Shown: piece by piece, positions 50,441-59,194 of the stretch
How the letters are laid out: each line of letters begins with the position of its first letter
How positions within the stretch are numbered: the first letter of the stretch is position 1
From: Nocardioides seonyuensis
GTDB taxonomy: Bacteria > Actinomycetota > Actinomycetes > Propionibacteriales > Nocardioidaceae
Assembly: GCF_004683965.1 (NCBI RefSeq)
Contig: NZ_CP038436.1
Span: 2,790,001 to 2,854,000 of the forward strand
Length of the DNA stretch: 64,000 bases
Direction of reading: 5' to 3'
Program-made: the position numbers and the translations under genes
The notes under the pieces: model-generated
What the model was told of the DNA's origin: nothing
The model's input: the letters and a program-made list of their open reading frames with translations, nothing else
The model's database searches: none

Positions 50441-51644
50441 GGGACGGCCGCACCGACGGAGGGTCCAGCACCCGTCCGCCCGCCGACGCCTCCACGAGCG
50501 CGAAGGCCGGCGCCGGCCAGCGCTGGTGGTGGAAGCGGCTACGGACAGCCTGGACCACCTCGGCGACCAGGGCGTGGGGGAGCAGCGCGATCGCGGAGCC
50601 GCCGAAGCCGCCCCCGGTCATGCGGGCTCCGAGCGCACCATGCTCGAGGGAGGTCTCCACCACCGCGTCCAGCTCGGGGCACGACACCTCGAAGTCGTCA
50701 CGCAGGGACTCGTGCGACCCGGTCATGGCCACGCCGAAGGACTCGTGGTCGCCTGCCTCGAGAGCGAGCAAGGCGTCGCCGACCCGGGACATCTCGGTGA
50801 GGACGTGCCGGGCGCGGCGTCGTACGACGGGGTCGGCGATCCGGCTCAGTGCCGCGGGGACGTCCTCCACCTCTCGCAGGCTGGTGACGCCGAGGATGGT
50901 CGCCGCCTGCTCGCACGAGGAGCGCCGGGCCTCGTAGCCACCGTCCACGAGGGCGTGGATGACCCGGGTGTCCACCACGAGGAGCCGCAGGCCGGCTGAC
51001 TCCGGGCTCCACGGGACCTGCTGCGTCGATCCGTCGACGCAGTCGATGAGCAGCGCGTGCCCGCGCTCGGCGAGCAGCGAGACCGTCTGGTCCATGCCGC
51101 CGGTGGCCACCCCGGCCACCTCGGCCTCCGCGCGCATGCACGCCGACACGAGCCTGTCGGCCCGGAAGTCGCGGTCGGCGTCGACGCCCAGTGCCGCGCA
51201 CACCGCGAGCGCCACCGAGCACTCCAGCGCCGCCGAGCTCGAGAGGCCCGCACCGATGGGCACCCTGCCGTCGACGAGGACGTCGAGCCCCGGGACGTCG
51301 AGCCCGTCCTCGCGAAGGGTCCACACCACGCCCGAGACGTACGACGACCAGTGCTGAGCCGCGCCGGGCCCGAGGTCGCGCGACGCACCTGTCCACACGT
51401 CCTCGCGCTGGAGGCTTGCGACGGTGACGACATCGTCGGTGCGGAGCCGCACGGCGGCGTAGGTCGCATGAGGGAGCGCGACCGGCAGACACCGGCCGGC
51501 GTTGTAGTCGACGTGCTCGCCGATCAGGTTGACCCGGCCCGGGGCACCGGCCACGGCATCGGGGGTGCACTGGTGGCGCCCGACGAACGCCGTGGCCAGT
51601 CCCTCGGCAATGTCGGCCGGGTCGCCGGGATCGAGGAAGCTCAT
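50418..51644 (-). CDS. galK: Galactokinase
   Basis: 408 residues of the GHMP kinase family. The galactokinase signature is seen as GRVNLIGEHVDYNAG, the ATP-binding loop as GAGLSSSAALE and the third motif as GARMTGGGFGG. It phosphorylates galactose at C1. ATG 51644 (MSFLDPGDP) is chosen; the frame extends upstream but without family similarity. No galT or galE is in the window, so the gene stands alone, convergent with the CBS gene and divergent from a luciferase-like gene. Confidence 0.9.
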   Translation of the reverse strand: MSFLDPGDPADIAEGLATAFVGRHQCTPDAVAGAPGRVNLIGEHVDYNAGRCLPVALPHATYAAVRLRTDDVVTVASLQREDVWTGASRDLGPGAAQHWSSYVSGVVWTLREDGLDVPGLDVLVDGRVPIGAGLSSSAALECSVALAVCAALGVDADRDFRADRLVSACMRAEAEVAGVATGGMDQTVSLLAERGHALLIDCVDGSTQQVPWSPESAGLRLLVVDTRVIHALVDGGYEARRSSCEQAATILGVTSLREVEDVPAALSRIADPVVRRRARHVLTEMSRVGDALLALEAGDHESFGVAMTGSHESLRDDFEVSCPELDAVVETSLEHGALGARMTGGGFGGSAIALLPHALVAEVVQAVRSRFHHQRWPAPAFALVEASAGGRVLDPPSVRPSLRSPARP

Positions 51645-51759
51645 CCCGAGCCCGGTTCGGGAGGTGTGTGCATGGCCCGAGCCAAGCACACGAGGTGCTG
51701 CTGCAGAGTGGGCGAGTCGCGGGCGGGAATGTCGTACGTCGTTGAGCGTTGAACCAGTC

Positions 51760-52785
51760 ATGACCAAGAAGATCGGGTTCCTCAACTTCGGGCACTGGAC
51801 CGACTCCCCGCACTCCCAGGTCCGCACCGCCTCAGACGCACTGCTCCAGTCGATCGAGCTGGCGGAGGCGGCCGAGGAGCTGGGTGCTGACGGCGCCTAC
51901 TTCCGCGTGCACCACTTCGCCCAGCAGCTCGCCTCGCCGTTCCCGCTCCTCGCCGCCATCGGTGCGCGCACCAGCCGCATCGAGATCGGCACGGGCGTGA
52001 TCGACATGCGCTACGAGAACCCGCTCTACATGGCCGAGGACGCCGGAGCGGCCGACCTCATCGCGGGGGGGCGACTGCAGCTGGGCATCAGCCGCGGATC
52101 ACCGGAGCAGGTCATCGACGGATGGCGCTACTTCGGCTACCAGCCGGCCGAGGGTGCCGACGCCTCCGACATGGCGCGCCAGCACACCGACGTCCTGCTC
52201 GAGGTCCTCACCGGCAAGGGCTTCGCCCAGCCCAACCCGCGGCCGATGTTCCCTAACCCTCCAGGCCTGCTGCGACCCGAGCCGCACTCGCCCGGCCTGC
52301 GCGACCGCATCTGGTGGGGTGCTGCCTCGGACGCGACGGCGCGTTGGGCCGCGGAGAAGGGCATGCACCTGATGAGCTCGACGCTGAAGGCCGACGAGAC
52401 GGGCGAGCCGTTCCACGTCCAGCAGCGCAAGCAGATCGAGGTCTTCCGCGACGCCTGGGCAGCAGCCGGGCACGAGGTCGAGCCGCGGGTCTCGGTGAGC
52501 CGGTCGATCATGCCGATCACCACCGACCAGGACCGCGCCTACTTCGGGCACGAGGGGTCGAGCTCGGACCAGTTCGGCAACATCGAGGCCAACCTCCGCG
52601 CGGTCTTCGGCCGCACCTACGCCGCTGAGCCCGACCGGCTCGTGGAGCAGCTCGCCGACGACGAGGCGATCGCGGCGGCCGACACACTGCTCCTCACCGT
52701 CCCCAACCAGCTGGGCGTCGACTACAACGCGCACATCCTCGAGTCCGTCCTCACCGACGTCGCCCCTGCTCTCGGCTGGCGGTGA
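51760..52785 (+). CDS. Luciferase-like (LLM class) flavin-dependent oxidoreductase
   Basis: 341 residues with the TIM-barrel pattern of bacterial luciferase-like proteins: IGFLNFGHWT at the start, YFRVHHFAQQLASPFPLLAA, then IEIGTGVIDMRYENPLYMAE and GGRLQLGISRGSPEQ. The family uses FMNH2 or F420H2; the cofactor here is not decidable. It stands alone between galK and the FAD-Rieske gene. The substrate is unknown. Confidence 0.85.
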   Translation: MTKKIGFLNFGHWTDSPHSQVRTASDALLQSIELAEAAEELGADGAYFRVHHFAQQLASPFPLLAAIGARTSRIEIGTGVIDMRYENPLYMAEDAGAADLIAGGRLQLGISRGSPEQVIDGWRYFGYQPAEGADASDMARQHTDVLLEVLTGKGFAQPNPRPMFPNPPGLLRPEPHSPGLRDRIWWGAASDATARWAAEKGMHLMSSTLKADETGEPFHVQQRKQIEVFRDAWAAAGHEVEPRVSVSRSIMPITTDQDRAYFGHEGSSSDQFGNIEANLRAVFGRTYAAEPDRLVEQLADDEAIAAADTLLLTVPNQLGVDYNAHILESVLTDVAPALGWR

Positions 52786-52830
52786 CACCGAAAGCCGCAT
52801 GATCCGGGCACCACCGGGCACACAAGGCAC

Positions 52831-54321
52831 ATGACCTCCCTGTGGCTCGACGGTTCAGCGACGCTCGGGAGCGACCCGCTCCCTCATGACCACGACGTCG
52901 ACGACCTGGTCGTCGGCGCGGGCCTGACAGGACTCACGACCGCGCTCCTCCTGGCCCGCGCCGGCCGCCGGGTCGCGGTCGTGGAGGCGCGGTACGTCGG
53001 CGCGGGGACGACCGGCAACACGACGGCGAAGCTCTCCCTCCTTCAAGGCACCAGGTACTCGCAGATCCTGGAGCGCCAGTCACAGCAGGTGGCACAGGCC
53101 TACGTCGAGGCCAACCGGGAGGGCATGGAGTGGCTCCTGCGGTTCTGCGAGGAGCACGAAGTTCCGGTCCAGCGTCGCGATGCCATCACCTATGCGGCCA
53201 CGTCGGAGCACCTGCGTGCCGCCCGGGGCGAGCACGATGCGGCGCGCAGCCTCGGCCTCGACGTGGCCTGGGTCGAGAGCTTCGACGTCCCGTTCCCTCA
53301 CGTGGGCGGCACTCTCCTCGCCGCGCAGGCCCAGTTCGACCCGATGGACGTCCTGGCAGCCTTGGTCGCGTCGCTCCGCGAGCACGGTGGCACCCTCCAC
53401 GAGGGCTCTCGGGTCGTCGACGTCTCCCGGACCGGCCGCCCCCAGGCCCAGCTCGAGGACGGCACCCGTGTCAACGCCGAGACCGTCATGCTCGCGACCG
53501 GTACGCCGATCCTCGACCGGGGCCTCTACTTCGCCAAGCTCGAGCCGCTGCGGTCCTACGCACTGGCCTTCGACCTCCCGGGCGACTCGATCGACATGTA
53601 CCTCTCCGCGGGATCGCCGTCACGGTCGGTCCGTGAGGCTGTCGGTGCCGATGGGTCGAGACGCCTGCTGATCGGAGGAAGCGGCCATGTCGTCGGCCGC
53701 GGTGGGTCGACCATCGCGCACTACGACGAGCTGCGCAGCTGGACCGAGCAGCACTTCCCCGGGGCCCGCGAGAGCCACGCCTGGTCGGCCCAGGACTACA
53801 AGTCGCACGACGGCATCCCCTACGTGGGCGAGCTGCCGCGGGGCGGCGGCAACATCTTCCTCGCGACCGGCTTCGACAAGTGGGGAATGACGAACGCCGT
53901 GGCGGCGGCGCGCTCGGTGTCCGCGCGCATCCTGGGCGAGCCCCCGTCGTGGGCGAGGACGATGAGCCGCCGGATCACCCGCCCCTCCGGTGCGCTCCAG
54001 ATCGCGTCCCTGAACGCCGGTGTCGGGGTGGCGGGAGTGAGCACCTTCATCGATGCGGAGGCCCGCAGCGTCGAGCGCGTGCCTGCCGAGGGCGAGGGGT
54101 ACGTCGGCCGCTCGCGAGGCGTCTCGAGGACGGCGGTGTCCACGGTGGAAGGCGTGACGTGCGCCCTCAGTGCCGCCTGCACTCACCTCGGTGGCACGGT
54201 GCAGTGGAACGACGCGGAGAAGTCCTGGGACTGCCCCCTGCACGGGTCCCGGTTCGCCCCCGACGGGACCGTGCTGGAGGGGCCGGCGACCACGCCGCTG
54301 CGGCCGGCCGAGGACGAATGA
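52831..54321 (+). CDS. FAD-dependent oxidoreductase with C-terminal Rieske domain
   Basis: 496 residues. The N-terminal DAO domain begins DLVVGAGLTGLTTALLLARA with the FAD-binding GxGxxG, and has GTTGNTTAKLSLLQG close behind. The C-terminal 90 residues form a Rieske domain with the ligand pairs CTHLGG and CPLHGSRF for a [2Fe-2S] cluster. This DAO-Rieske fusion occurs in many bacteria with unknown substrate, probably amine or amino-acid oxidation with electron transfer to the cluster. It is convergent with the CDGSH gene, with only three bases between the stops. Confidence 0.9.
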   Translation: MTSLWLDGSATLGSDPLPHDHDVDDLVVGAGLTGLTTALLLARAGRRVAVVEARYVGAGTTGNTTAKLSLLQGTRYSQILERQSQQVAQAYVEANREGMEWLLRFCEEHEVPVQRRDAITYAATSEHLRAARGEHDAARSLGLDVAWVESFDVPFPHVGGTLLAAQAQFDPMDVLAALVASLREHGGTLHEGSRVVDVSRTGRPQAQLEDGTRVNAETVMLATGTPILDRGLYFAKLEPLRSYALAFDLPGDSIDMYLSAGSPSRSVREAVGADGSRRLLIGGSGHVVGRGGSTIAHYDELRSWTEQHFPGARESHAWSAQDYKSHDGIPYVGELPRGGGNIFLATGFDKWGMTNAVAAARSVSARILGEPPSWARTMSRRITRPSGALQIASLNAGVGVAGVSTFIDAEARSVERVPAEGEGYVGRSRGVSRTAVSTVEGVTCALSAACTHLGGTVQWNDAEKSWDCPLHGSRFAPDGTVLEGPATTPLRPAEDE

Positions 54322-54324
54322 CGG

Positions 54325-54552
54325 CTAGGGCTTGTCCCGGTCCGGGATGACCTTGTGGGTGCCGTCGCACCACGGCGGCCGGGAGGACTTGCCGCACCGG
54401 CACACGGCGCTGACCGGCCGTTCGGTCCGGTGGGTGCTGCCGTCGGCGTCCTGGACGAGGTGGTCGCCACGCAGGAGCATCGGCCCACCGGGGCACAGGA
54501 TCACGTCGGGGTGCTCGATGTCGGCCTCGGCACTCACGGGCTCTGCGTTCAT
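54325..54552 (-). CDS. CDGSH iron-sulfur domain protein
   Basis: 75 residues with CRCGKSSRPPWCDGTH, an exact match to the CDGSH pattern (three Cys and one His binding a [2Fe-2S] cluster). Start ATG 54552 overlaps the stop of the upstream diiron-protein gene (ATGA); GTG 54561 is an alternative. Small CDGSH proteins carry redox or cluster-transfer functions. Its strict coupling to the haem-oxygenase-like gene suggests it is that protein's electron or cluster partner. Confidence 0.92.
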   Translation of the reverse strand: MNAEPVSAEADIEHPDVILCPGGPMLLRGDHLVQDADGSTHRTERPVSAVCRCGKSSRPPWCDGTHKVIPDRDKP

Positions 54553-55502
54553 GCGCGCCACTCCGCCAACATTCGGTTCGCGAAACGGTCCTCGAGGTCT
54601 AGGCAGGTGAATGCGCCGAAGAAGGCGTCAGGGACCAGCCGGGGCTCGTCCTCGACAAGCGTCCCGCAGATGGTGCGCACGGCCAGCTGCTCGTGCACAG
54701 CGTCCGCCTCGACGTGCTCCTCGTAGTAGGCGATCAGCTCCGGCTCGAGCTCGAGGCGCGAGAGGCCCTGCGCCAGCTTGCGCGAGGGCAGTGAGCTGGT
54801 CGCCTCGAAGGCCGCCAGGTGTCCGAGCGCTGCGCCGCGCAGCCGGCGGTGCAGCCCGAACAGCGACATCGCGTTGTTCTGCTCGAGGACCTCCAGCGGT
54901 ACGTCGTCGATGTAGGCGCCGTAGTCGGCCCGCAGCCCACAGGCCTCCAGGCCTCGGGCGAACAGGTGGGAGTGGAGCCGCCGCGGGTTGCCGCCGCCGT
55001 ACTCGTCGTACTGCAGCTCCATCAGCGCCGCCTTGGCCCTTACGGGCAGACGGGGGACCACCCACGTGGTCGGGTCAGCCTCCTTGAGGTGGTAGATCGA
55101 ACGGTGTCGCAGGAGCTCCAGGACCTGCTCCCGGTCCGCCTCCCGCTGGACGTGGGCCGCCAGCGACGGACCGTCGTGGCCCTCGACGAAGGCGAACAGC
55201 GCATCGGCGAACGGACCGTCCGCGGTGGGAGTCCCGTGCTCTGCGAACCGCTGCCGCAGCTCGGCCTCGAAGCGGCGCTCGAGGGAGCGTCGCAGCGCCA
55301 GCACCTCCGGCTCCCACTCCAGCTCCTCCTCGACGTCCTCGAACCCCTGGTAGTGGAGCTCGTACATCGCCCACAGGGCGATGTGCAGGTCGTCGTCGGC
55401 GGTGGGCTCACGGTCGGCGAGCCGGGGCCAGGAACGCGGTGGGGTGTGCAGCGCTTCGAAGAGGAGCTCGCTCACGTCGCCGCGAGCCTTGGGCAGGAAC
55501 AT
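54549..55502 (-). CDS. Haem-oxygenase-like diiron oxidoreductase family protein
   Basis: 317 residues, all-helical, of the iron-containing redox enzyme (HDO) family. Possible metal ligands are Glu and His in WAMYELHYQGFEDVEEE, LMELQYDEYGGGNPRRLH and YYEEHVEADAVHEQ. Members such as SznF and UndA perform oxidative reactions with O2; the substrate here is unknown. ATG 55502 is used. It overlaps the CDGSH gene by four bases and lies directly downstream of an isochorismatase gene, 10 bases away. Confidence 0.85.
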   Translation of the reverse strand: MFLPKARGDVSELLFEALHTPPRSWPRLADREPTADDDLHIALWAMYELHYQGFEDVEEELEWEPEVLALRRSLERRFEAELRQRFAEHGTPTADGPFADALFAFVEGHDGPSLAAHVQREADREQVLELLRHRSIYHLKEADPTTWVVPRLPVRAKAALMELQYDEYGGGNPRRLHSHLFARGLEACGLRADYGAYIDDVPLEVLEQNNAMSLFGLHRRLRGAALGHLAAFEATSSLPSRKLAQGLSRLELEPELIAYYEEHVEADAVHEQLAVRTICGTLVEDEPRLVPDAFFGAFTCLDLEDRFANRMLAEWRA

Positions 55503-55512
55503 CTTGGCCTCC

Positions 55513-56073
55513 TCAGCCTGGAACGTGGGACGGGGCGAACTCGATCTGGTCGTTGCTGCGCGTCGGTTGGCGGTACTGCGACTCCAACCAGTCGAGCGCG
55601 GCCCGGTGGGCGTCGCGCTGCGCGGAGGCCACGACGTCGCCGGCGATGACCACACGGAAGTCTCGCGCATAGGCGTCTGCTGCCGTCATGGCGACGCAGG
55701 CCTCGGTCGAGACGCCACCGAGGACGAGACGGTCGACTCCGAGGCATCGCAGGGTCGCCTCCAGGTCGGTGCCGACGAAGGCACTGTCCCTGGTCTTGTG
55801 CACCTCGATCGCGTCGGAGGAGGACAGGCCCTCGAGGAGCTCGGCTCCCTCGGTGCCGGCGATGGCCACGCCCTGACCGTCCTCGCTCATGTTGAGGGCC
55901 CACGTCGCGCCGTCGGGGGAGTGGAGCGTGCGCACGAGGACCACCGGGGCATCGACCTCGGCGGCCCGGCGGACGAGCTCGTTCGCGCGCTGGACCATCG
56001 GCGCCGCCTGCGTTCGGAGTGGTTCGGCGTTGAAGAAGTCGCGTTGCATGTCGACGAGGATCAGGGCGTGCAC
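55513..56073 (-). CDS. Isochorismatase-family cysteine hydrolase
   Basis: 186 residues with the catalytic triad segments LVDMQRDFF (Asp), VHKTRDSAFVGT (Lys) and GGVSTEACVAMTA (nucleophile Cys). The family includes nicotinamidases and N-carbamoyl hydrolases. The GTG at 56073 is chosen because it begins exactly at the conserved N-terminal strand HALILVD. It is the first of three minus-strand genes (hydrolase, diiron protein, CDGSH), which look like one operon. Confidence 0.88.
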   Translation of the reverse strand: MHALILVDMQRDFFNAEPLRTQAAPMVQRANELVRRAAEVDAPVVLVRTLHSPDGATWALNMSEDGQGVAIAGTEGAELLEGLSSSDAIEVHKTRDSAFVGTDLEATLRCLGVDRLVLGGVSTEACVAMTAADAYARDFRVVIAGDVVASAQRDAHRAALDWLESQYRQPTRSNDQIEFAPSHVPG

Positions 56074-56176
56074 AGCGCAGCAGGTACCCAGCGCGCGGGC
56101 GGAGTAGACGTGTCTCGTGTCACGCTGCCCGGGCCGGCTCGCGCATGCGGCAACGTGTCCCGGGTACCCCTGCCGC

Positions 56177-56788
56177 ATGGACGATCTCTCCGCACTGGTC
56201 CTGAACTGCACGCTGAAGAAGTCACCGGCCGAGTCGAGCTCTGAGCTTCTCGCCTCGCAGGTGCTGCAGGCGCTCGAGCGCCACGGCGTGACCGGCACCG
56301 TCGAACGGGTGGTCGACCACGACGTCCGGTTCGGCGTCAGCGTGGACGAGGGCGATGGGGACGCCTGGCCGACGCTGCGTCGGGCGATGCTCGATGCCGA
56401 GATCCTCGTGGTGGTGACACCGATCTGGCTGGGCCAGCCGTCCGCAGTCTGCAAGATGGTGCTCGAACGGCTGGACGCCGAGCTCTCCGAGACCGACGAC
56501 CAGGGACGGATGCTGACCTACGGCAAGGTCGCCGGCATCGGCGTCGTGGGCAACGAGGACGGTGCCCACCACGTGACCGCGGAGCTGTGCCAGGCGCTCA
56601 ACGACGTGGGTTTCTCCCTCCCGGCCAGCGCCTCCACCTACTGGGTCGGGGAGGCGATGCACAAGGAGGACTACAAGGACAAGCAACCCACGCCCGAGGA
56701 GACCGCGGGCACCACGCGCACGATGGCCGCCCACCTGGCACACCTGGCCCGGCTGCTGCGCGACGCGCAGTACCCCGCGGCCGAGTGA
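56177..56788 (+). CDS. NADPH-dependent FMN reductase / flavodoxin-like protein
   Basis: 203 residues of the flavodoxin fold: ALVLNCTLKKSPAESSS at the phosphate-binding loop, TPIWLGQPSAVCKMVLERLD, and KVAGIGVVGNEDGAHHV. It binds FMN and uses NAD(P)H. It lies 11 bases before a luciferase-like F420 gene on the same strand, so it could supply reduced flavin or act with it. It is divergent from the isochorismatase gene. Confidence 0.87.
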   Translation: MDDLSALVLNCTLKKSPAESSSELLASQVLQALERHGVTGTVERVVDHDVRFGVSVDEGDGDAWPTLRRAMLDAEILVVVTPIWLGQPSAVCKMVLERLDAELSETDDQGRMLTYGKVAGIGVVGNEDGAHHVTAELCQALNDVGFSLPASASTYWVGEAMHKEDYKDKQPTPEETAGTTRTMAAHLAHLARLLRDAQYPAAE

Positions 56789-56799
56789 GGAGCACTGCG

Positions 56800-57750
56800 A
56801 TGCGATTCGGCTACTTCCTGTCCACCGAGGAGTACACCCCCGCCGAGCTGGTCGAGCAGGCCGTGATGGCCGAGGATGCGGGCTTCGAGGCCCTCTGGAT
56901 CAGCGACCACTTCCATCCCTGGAACGACCAGCAGGGCCAGAGCCCGTTCGTCTGGTCGCTGATCGGTGCGCTCTCCCGAGCCTGCTCACTGCCAGTCACC
57001 ACGGCGGTCACCTGCCCGACCATGCGCATCGACCCGGTGATCATCGCCCAGGCCGCCGCCACCAGCGCCGTGATGCTCCCGGGCAGGTTCATCCTCGGCG
57101 TCGGGACGGGCGAGGCCCTCAACGAGCACGTCCTGGGAGACGCGTGGCCCACGCACGACGTGCGCCTGGAGATGCTCGAGGAGGCGATCGAGCTGATGCG
57201 CGAGCTGTGGAAGGGAGGGTTCGTCAACCACCGCGGGCGCCACTACACCGCCGACACGGCCCGGATCTACACACTGCCCGACGAGCCCCCGCCGGTCTAC
57301 GTCTCCGGCTTCGGGCCGCAGGCCACCGACTTCGCCGCACGCGTGGGCGACGGCTACATCACCACCTCGGCCGACACCGAGCTGTTGGGCCGGTTCAAGG
57401 ACGGCTCCGGCGGCAAGCCCGCCCAGGTCGGCACGAAGGTCTCCTGGGCGGACACGGAGGACGAGGGCGTCGAGATCGCCCACCGTCTCTGGGCCAACAG
57501 CGGGCTGCCGGGCGAGCTGTCGCAGGTGCTGCCCTCCCCTCGCCACTTCGAGCAGGCATCCGAGCTGGTGACCAAGGAGCAGACCCGCTCCAGCATCACG
57601 TGCGGGAGCGACGTGGATCGTCACCTGGCGCACCTGCGGACGTTCGTCGAGGCGGGCTTCGACGAGGTCTACGTCGCCAACATGGGCCCCCACTACGCGG
57701 ACATGATCGCGGCCTACGGCCGGGACGTGCTCCCGGCACTGCGGGGTTGA
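56800..57750 (+). CDS. F420-dependent LLM-class oxidoreductase (FGD-like)
   Basis: 316 residues. The pattern matches the F420-dependent glucose-6-phosphate dehydrogenase-like group: GYFLSTEEYTPAELVEQAVM, LWISDHFHPWNDQQGQSPF, VTCPTMRIDPVIIAQAAATS and LGVGTGEALNEHV. The conserved Asp-His (SDHFHPW) is a catalytic feature of that group. It transfers hydride to F420. Its real substrate may not be glucose-6-phosphate; several paralogues exist in Actinobacteria. GAGGAG is upstream of the ATG. Confidence 0.88.
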   Translation: MRFGYFLSTEEYTPAELVEQAVMAEDAGFEALWISDHFHPWNDQQGQSPFVWSLIGALSRACSLPVTTAVTCPTMRIDPVIIAQAAATSAVMLPGRFILGVGTGEALNEHVLGDAWPTHDVRLEMLEEAIELMRELWKGGFVNHRGRHYTADTARIYTLPDEPPPVYVSGFGPQATDFAARVGDGYITTSADTELLGRFKDGSGGKPAQVGTKVSWADTEDEGVEIAHRLWANSGLPGELSQVLPSPRHFEQASELVTKEQTRSSITCGSDVDRHLAHLRTFVEAGFDEVYVANMGPHYADMIAAYGRDVLPALRG

Positions 57751-57770
57751 GCCCGCAGCGCCGGCACGTG

Positions 57771-58043
57771 TCAGTGGTTGCGCAGGGCGTCGATGAGCTC
57801 CTGCTTGTCCATCGAGGACCGACCCTCGATGTCGAGCTCGCGCGCGCGGCTCCGGAGGTCGTCGACGCTCCAGTCGTCGTAGGAGCCGGCCTCGCCGCCC
57901 TTCTCGCCCACCTCCGAGCGGGACGACCCGGCAGCAGCGTTGGAGATCCGCGCGGCCTTCTCCTTGCTGGCGCCGTCTTCGCGCAGCGCTTCGTACATCT
58001 CCGGGTCCTTGATGCTGGGTCCCGGCGTCTTCTTCTCCGGCAT
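57771..58043 (-). CDS. Small protein with Rho-N/SAP-like C-terminus (DUF7218-like)
   Basis: 90 residues. The N-terminal part (DPEMYEALREDGASKEKAAR) is helical and charged. The C-terminus SVDDLRSRARELDIEGRSSM, then KQELIDALRNH, is a Rho-N-like helix-extended-helix motif that often binds nucleic acid. GAGGAG precedes the ATG. It lies next to a stress sigma factor and may belong to its regulon. No experimental role is known to me. Confidence 0.8.
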   Translation of the reverse strand: MPEKKTPGPSIKDPEMYEALREDGASKEKAARISNAAAGSSRSEVGEKGGEAGSYDDWSVDDLRSRARELDIEGRSSMDKQELIDALRNH

Positions 58044-58069
58044 GAGCTCTCCTCCTGTCTCTCACATGC

Positions 58070-58102
58070 AGCTCGGACCGGGGCAGTGCCCCGGTCCGAG
58101 CT
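58070..58102 (-). terminator. Terminator of the sigma factor gene
   Basis: A 15-bp perfect stem (58070-58084 with 58088-58102, three-base loop) follows the sigma gene stop by 13 bases on the minus strand and precedes the small-protein gene. Confidence 0.75.
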
Positions 58103-58114
58103 CATTCATGCGGA

Positions 58115-58996
58115 TCAGCTGGCGAGCGAGAACCCGGCCGCGGCCTCGGAGGCCGGGTCCAGCTCCTCGCGAAGTCGCTGCAGGATCTGGGCCAGGAGTC
58201 GTGAGACCTGGGTCTGCGTGACCCCGAGCTCGGCGCCGATCTGCTGCTGAGTGCGCTCCTTGATGAAGCGCAGGTAGAGGATGCGCTTCTCCCGCGGCGA
58301 GAGCACCGTGCATGCGCGGGCGACCATCTCGAGCGCCTCGGCCTGCGCGAACCCTCGCTCCTCCTCGCCGAGCTGGTCGGCGAGGCGGAAGCCGTCCTCA
58401 CCCGGGCCGGAGTCGTCCAGCGAGGACGGGTTGAAGCACCCGGCGCAGCCGAGCGCCTCGATGACGTCCTCGACGTCACGGCCGAGGAGGTCGGCGATCT
58501 CGGTGGCGTTGGGTGAGCGCCCGAGCCGCTGGGAGAGGTCCTGGACCGCAGGCGTGATCTCGCCCTGCAGCTCCTGGATTCGCCGGGGCGGTCGAACCGC
58601 CCATGCGGAGTCGCGGAAGTAGCGCTTGACCTCGCCGACGATCGACGGCACGGCGTAGGACAGGAAGTCCCCGCCGCGCGCCGGGTCGAAGCCCCGGACG
58701 GCCTTCGTGAGGCCGACGAACGCGACCTGCTCGAGGTCATCCAGGGGTTCGCCCCGGTTGCTGAAGCGGCGAGCGATGGACCTGGCCACCGGGAGGTTCA
58801 TCTCCACGGCCTGGTTCAGGATCGCCTGACGTTCCTCGCCAGAGGCCTCCTGCGCCCGCTGCAGCAGCTCGGTCGTCTGCTCGATCCTCAGGCTCCGGCT
58901 CTGCGCAGACTGCGACGTGGAGCCAGAAAGGCTCTTGGGGGCCGGGATGGTGCTCTTGTGCTGAGTCTTCTTGTGTTGGAGAACTGTGCCTGCCAT
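58115..58996 (-). CDS. SigB/SigF-type alternative sigma factor
   Basis: 293 residues with sigma-70 region 2 (LDDLEQVAFVGLTKAVRGFD, PARGGDFLSYAVPSIVGEVK), region 3 (LSQRLGRSPNATEIADLLG) and region 4 helix-turn-helix (RTQQQIGAELGVTQTQVSRL). The lack of region 1 and the size place it in the group 3 SigB/SigF/SigI stress family. No anti-sigma or anti-anti-sigma gene is adjacent, unlike many sigF operons. GAGGAGCG precedes the ATG. Hemerythrin and PAS-ANTAR genes follow upstream on the same strand. Confidence 0.9.
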   Translation of the reverse strand: MAGTVLQHKKTQHKSTIPAPKSLSGSTSQSAQSRSLRIEQTTELLQRAQEASGEERQAILNQAVEMNLPVARSIARRFSNRGEPLDDLEQVAFVGLTKAVRGFDPARGGDFLSYAVPSIVGEVKRYFRDSAWAVRPPRRIQELQGEITPAVQDLSQRLGRSPNATEIADLLGRDVEDVIEALGCAGCFNPSSLDDSGPGEDGFRLADQLGEEERGFAQAEALEMVARACTVLSPREKRILYLRFIKERTQQQIGAELGVTQTQVSRLLAQILQRLREELDPASEAAAGFSLAS

Positions 58997-59052
58997 GACG
59001 CTCCTCAGAGGGTCTCGGCGGTGTGGCAGGGGGTTGGGCCACGGGCAATCTC

Positions 59053-59076
59053 TTACCCACCTTGGACCTAGTCCAA
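59053..59076 (-). promoter_or_regulatory. Candidate sigma-gene promoter element with palindrome
   Basis: On the minus strand GGGTAA (59058-59053) resembles the -10 of SigB-type promoters, with the palindrome TTGGAC-CTA-GTCCAA (59062-59076) just upstream. The expected GTTT -35 is not clear, so this is tentative. Confidence 0.35.
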
Positions 59077-59132
59077 TCCAAATGCAAGCGGGTGATTTCC
59101 GAGGTACGCCGATCCGTCCTCGCCGGAAGCAC

Positions 59133-59165
59133 GTGTGCGAGGGCGGATCGCCCGCCCTCGCACAC
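59133..59165 (-). terminator. Terminator of the hemerythrin gene
   Basis: A 14-bp perfect GC-rich stem (59133-59146 with 59152-59165, five-base loop) lies 30 bases after the minus-strand hemerythrin stop. Confidence 0.8.
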
Positions 59166-59194
59166 CAGTCGGTCGCCTGCTCAGGGCACCGCCG

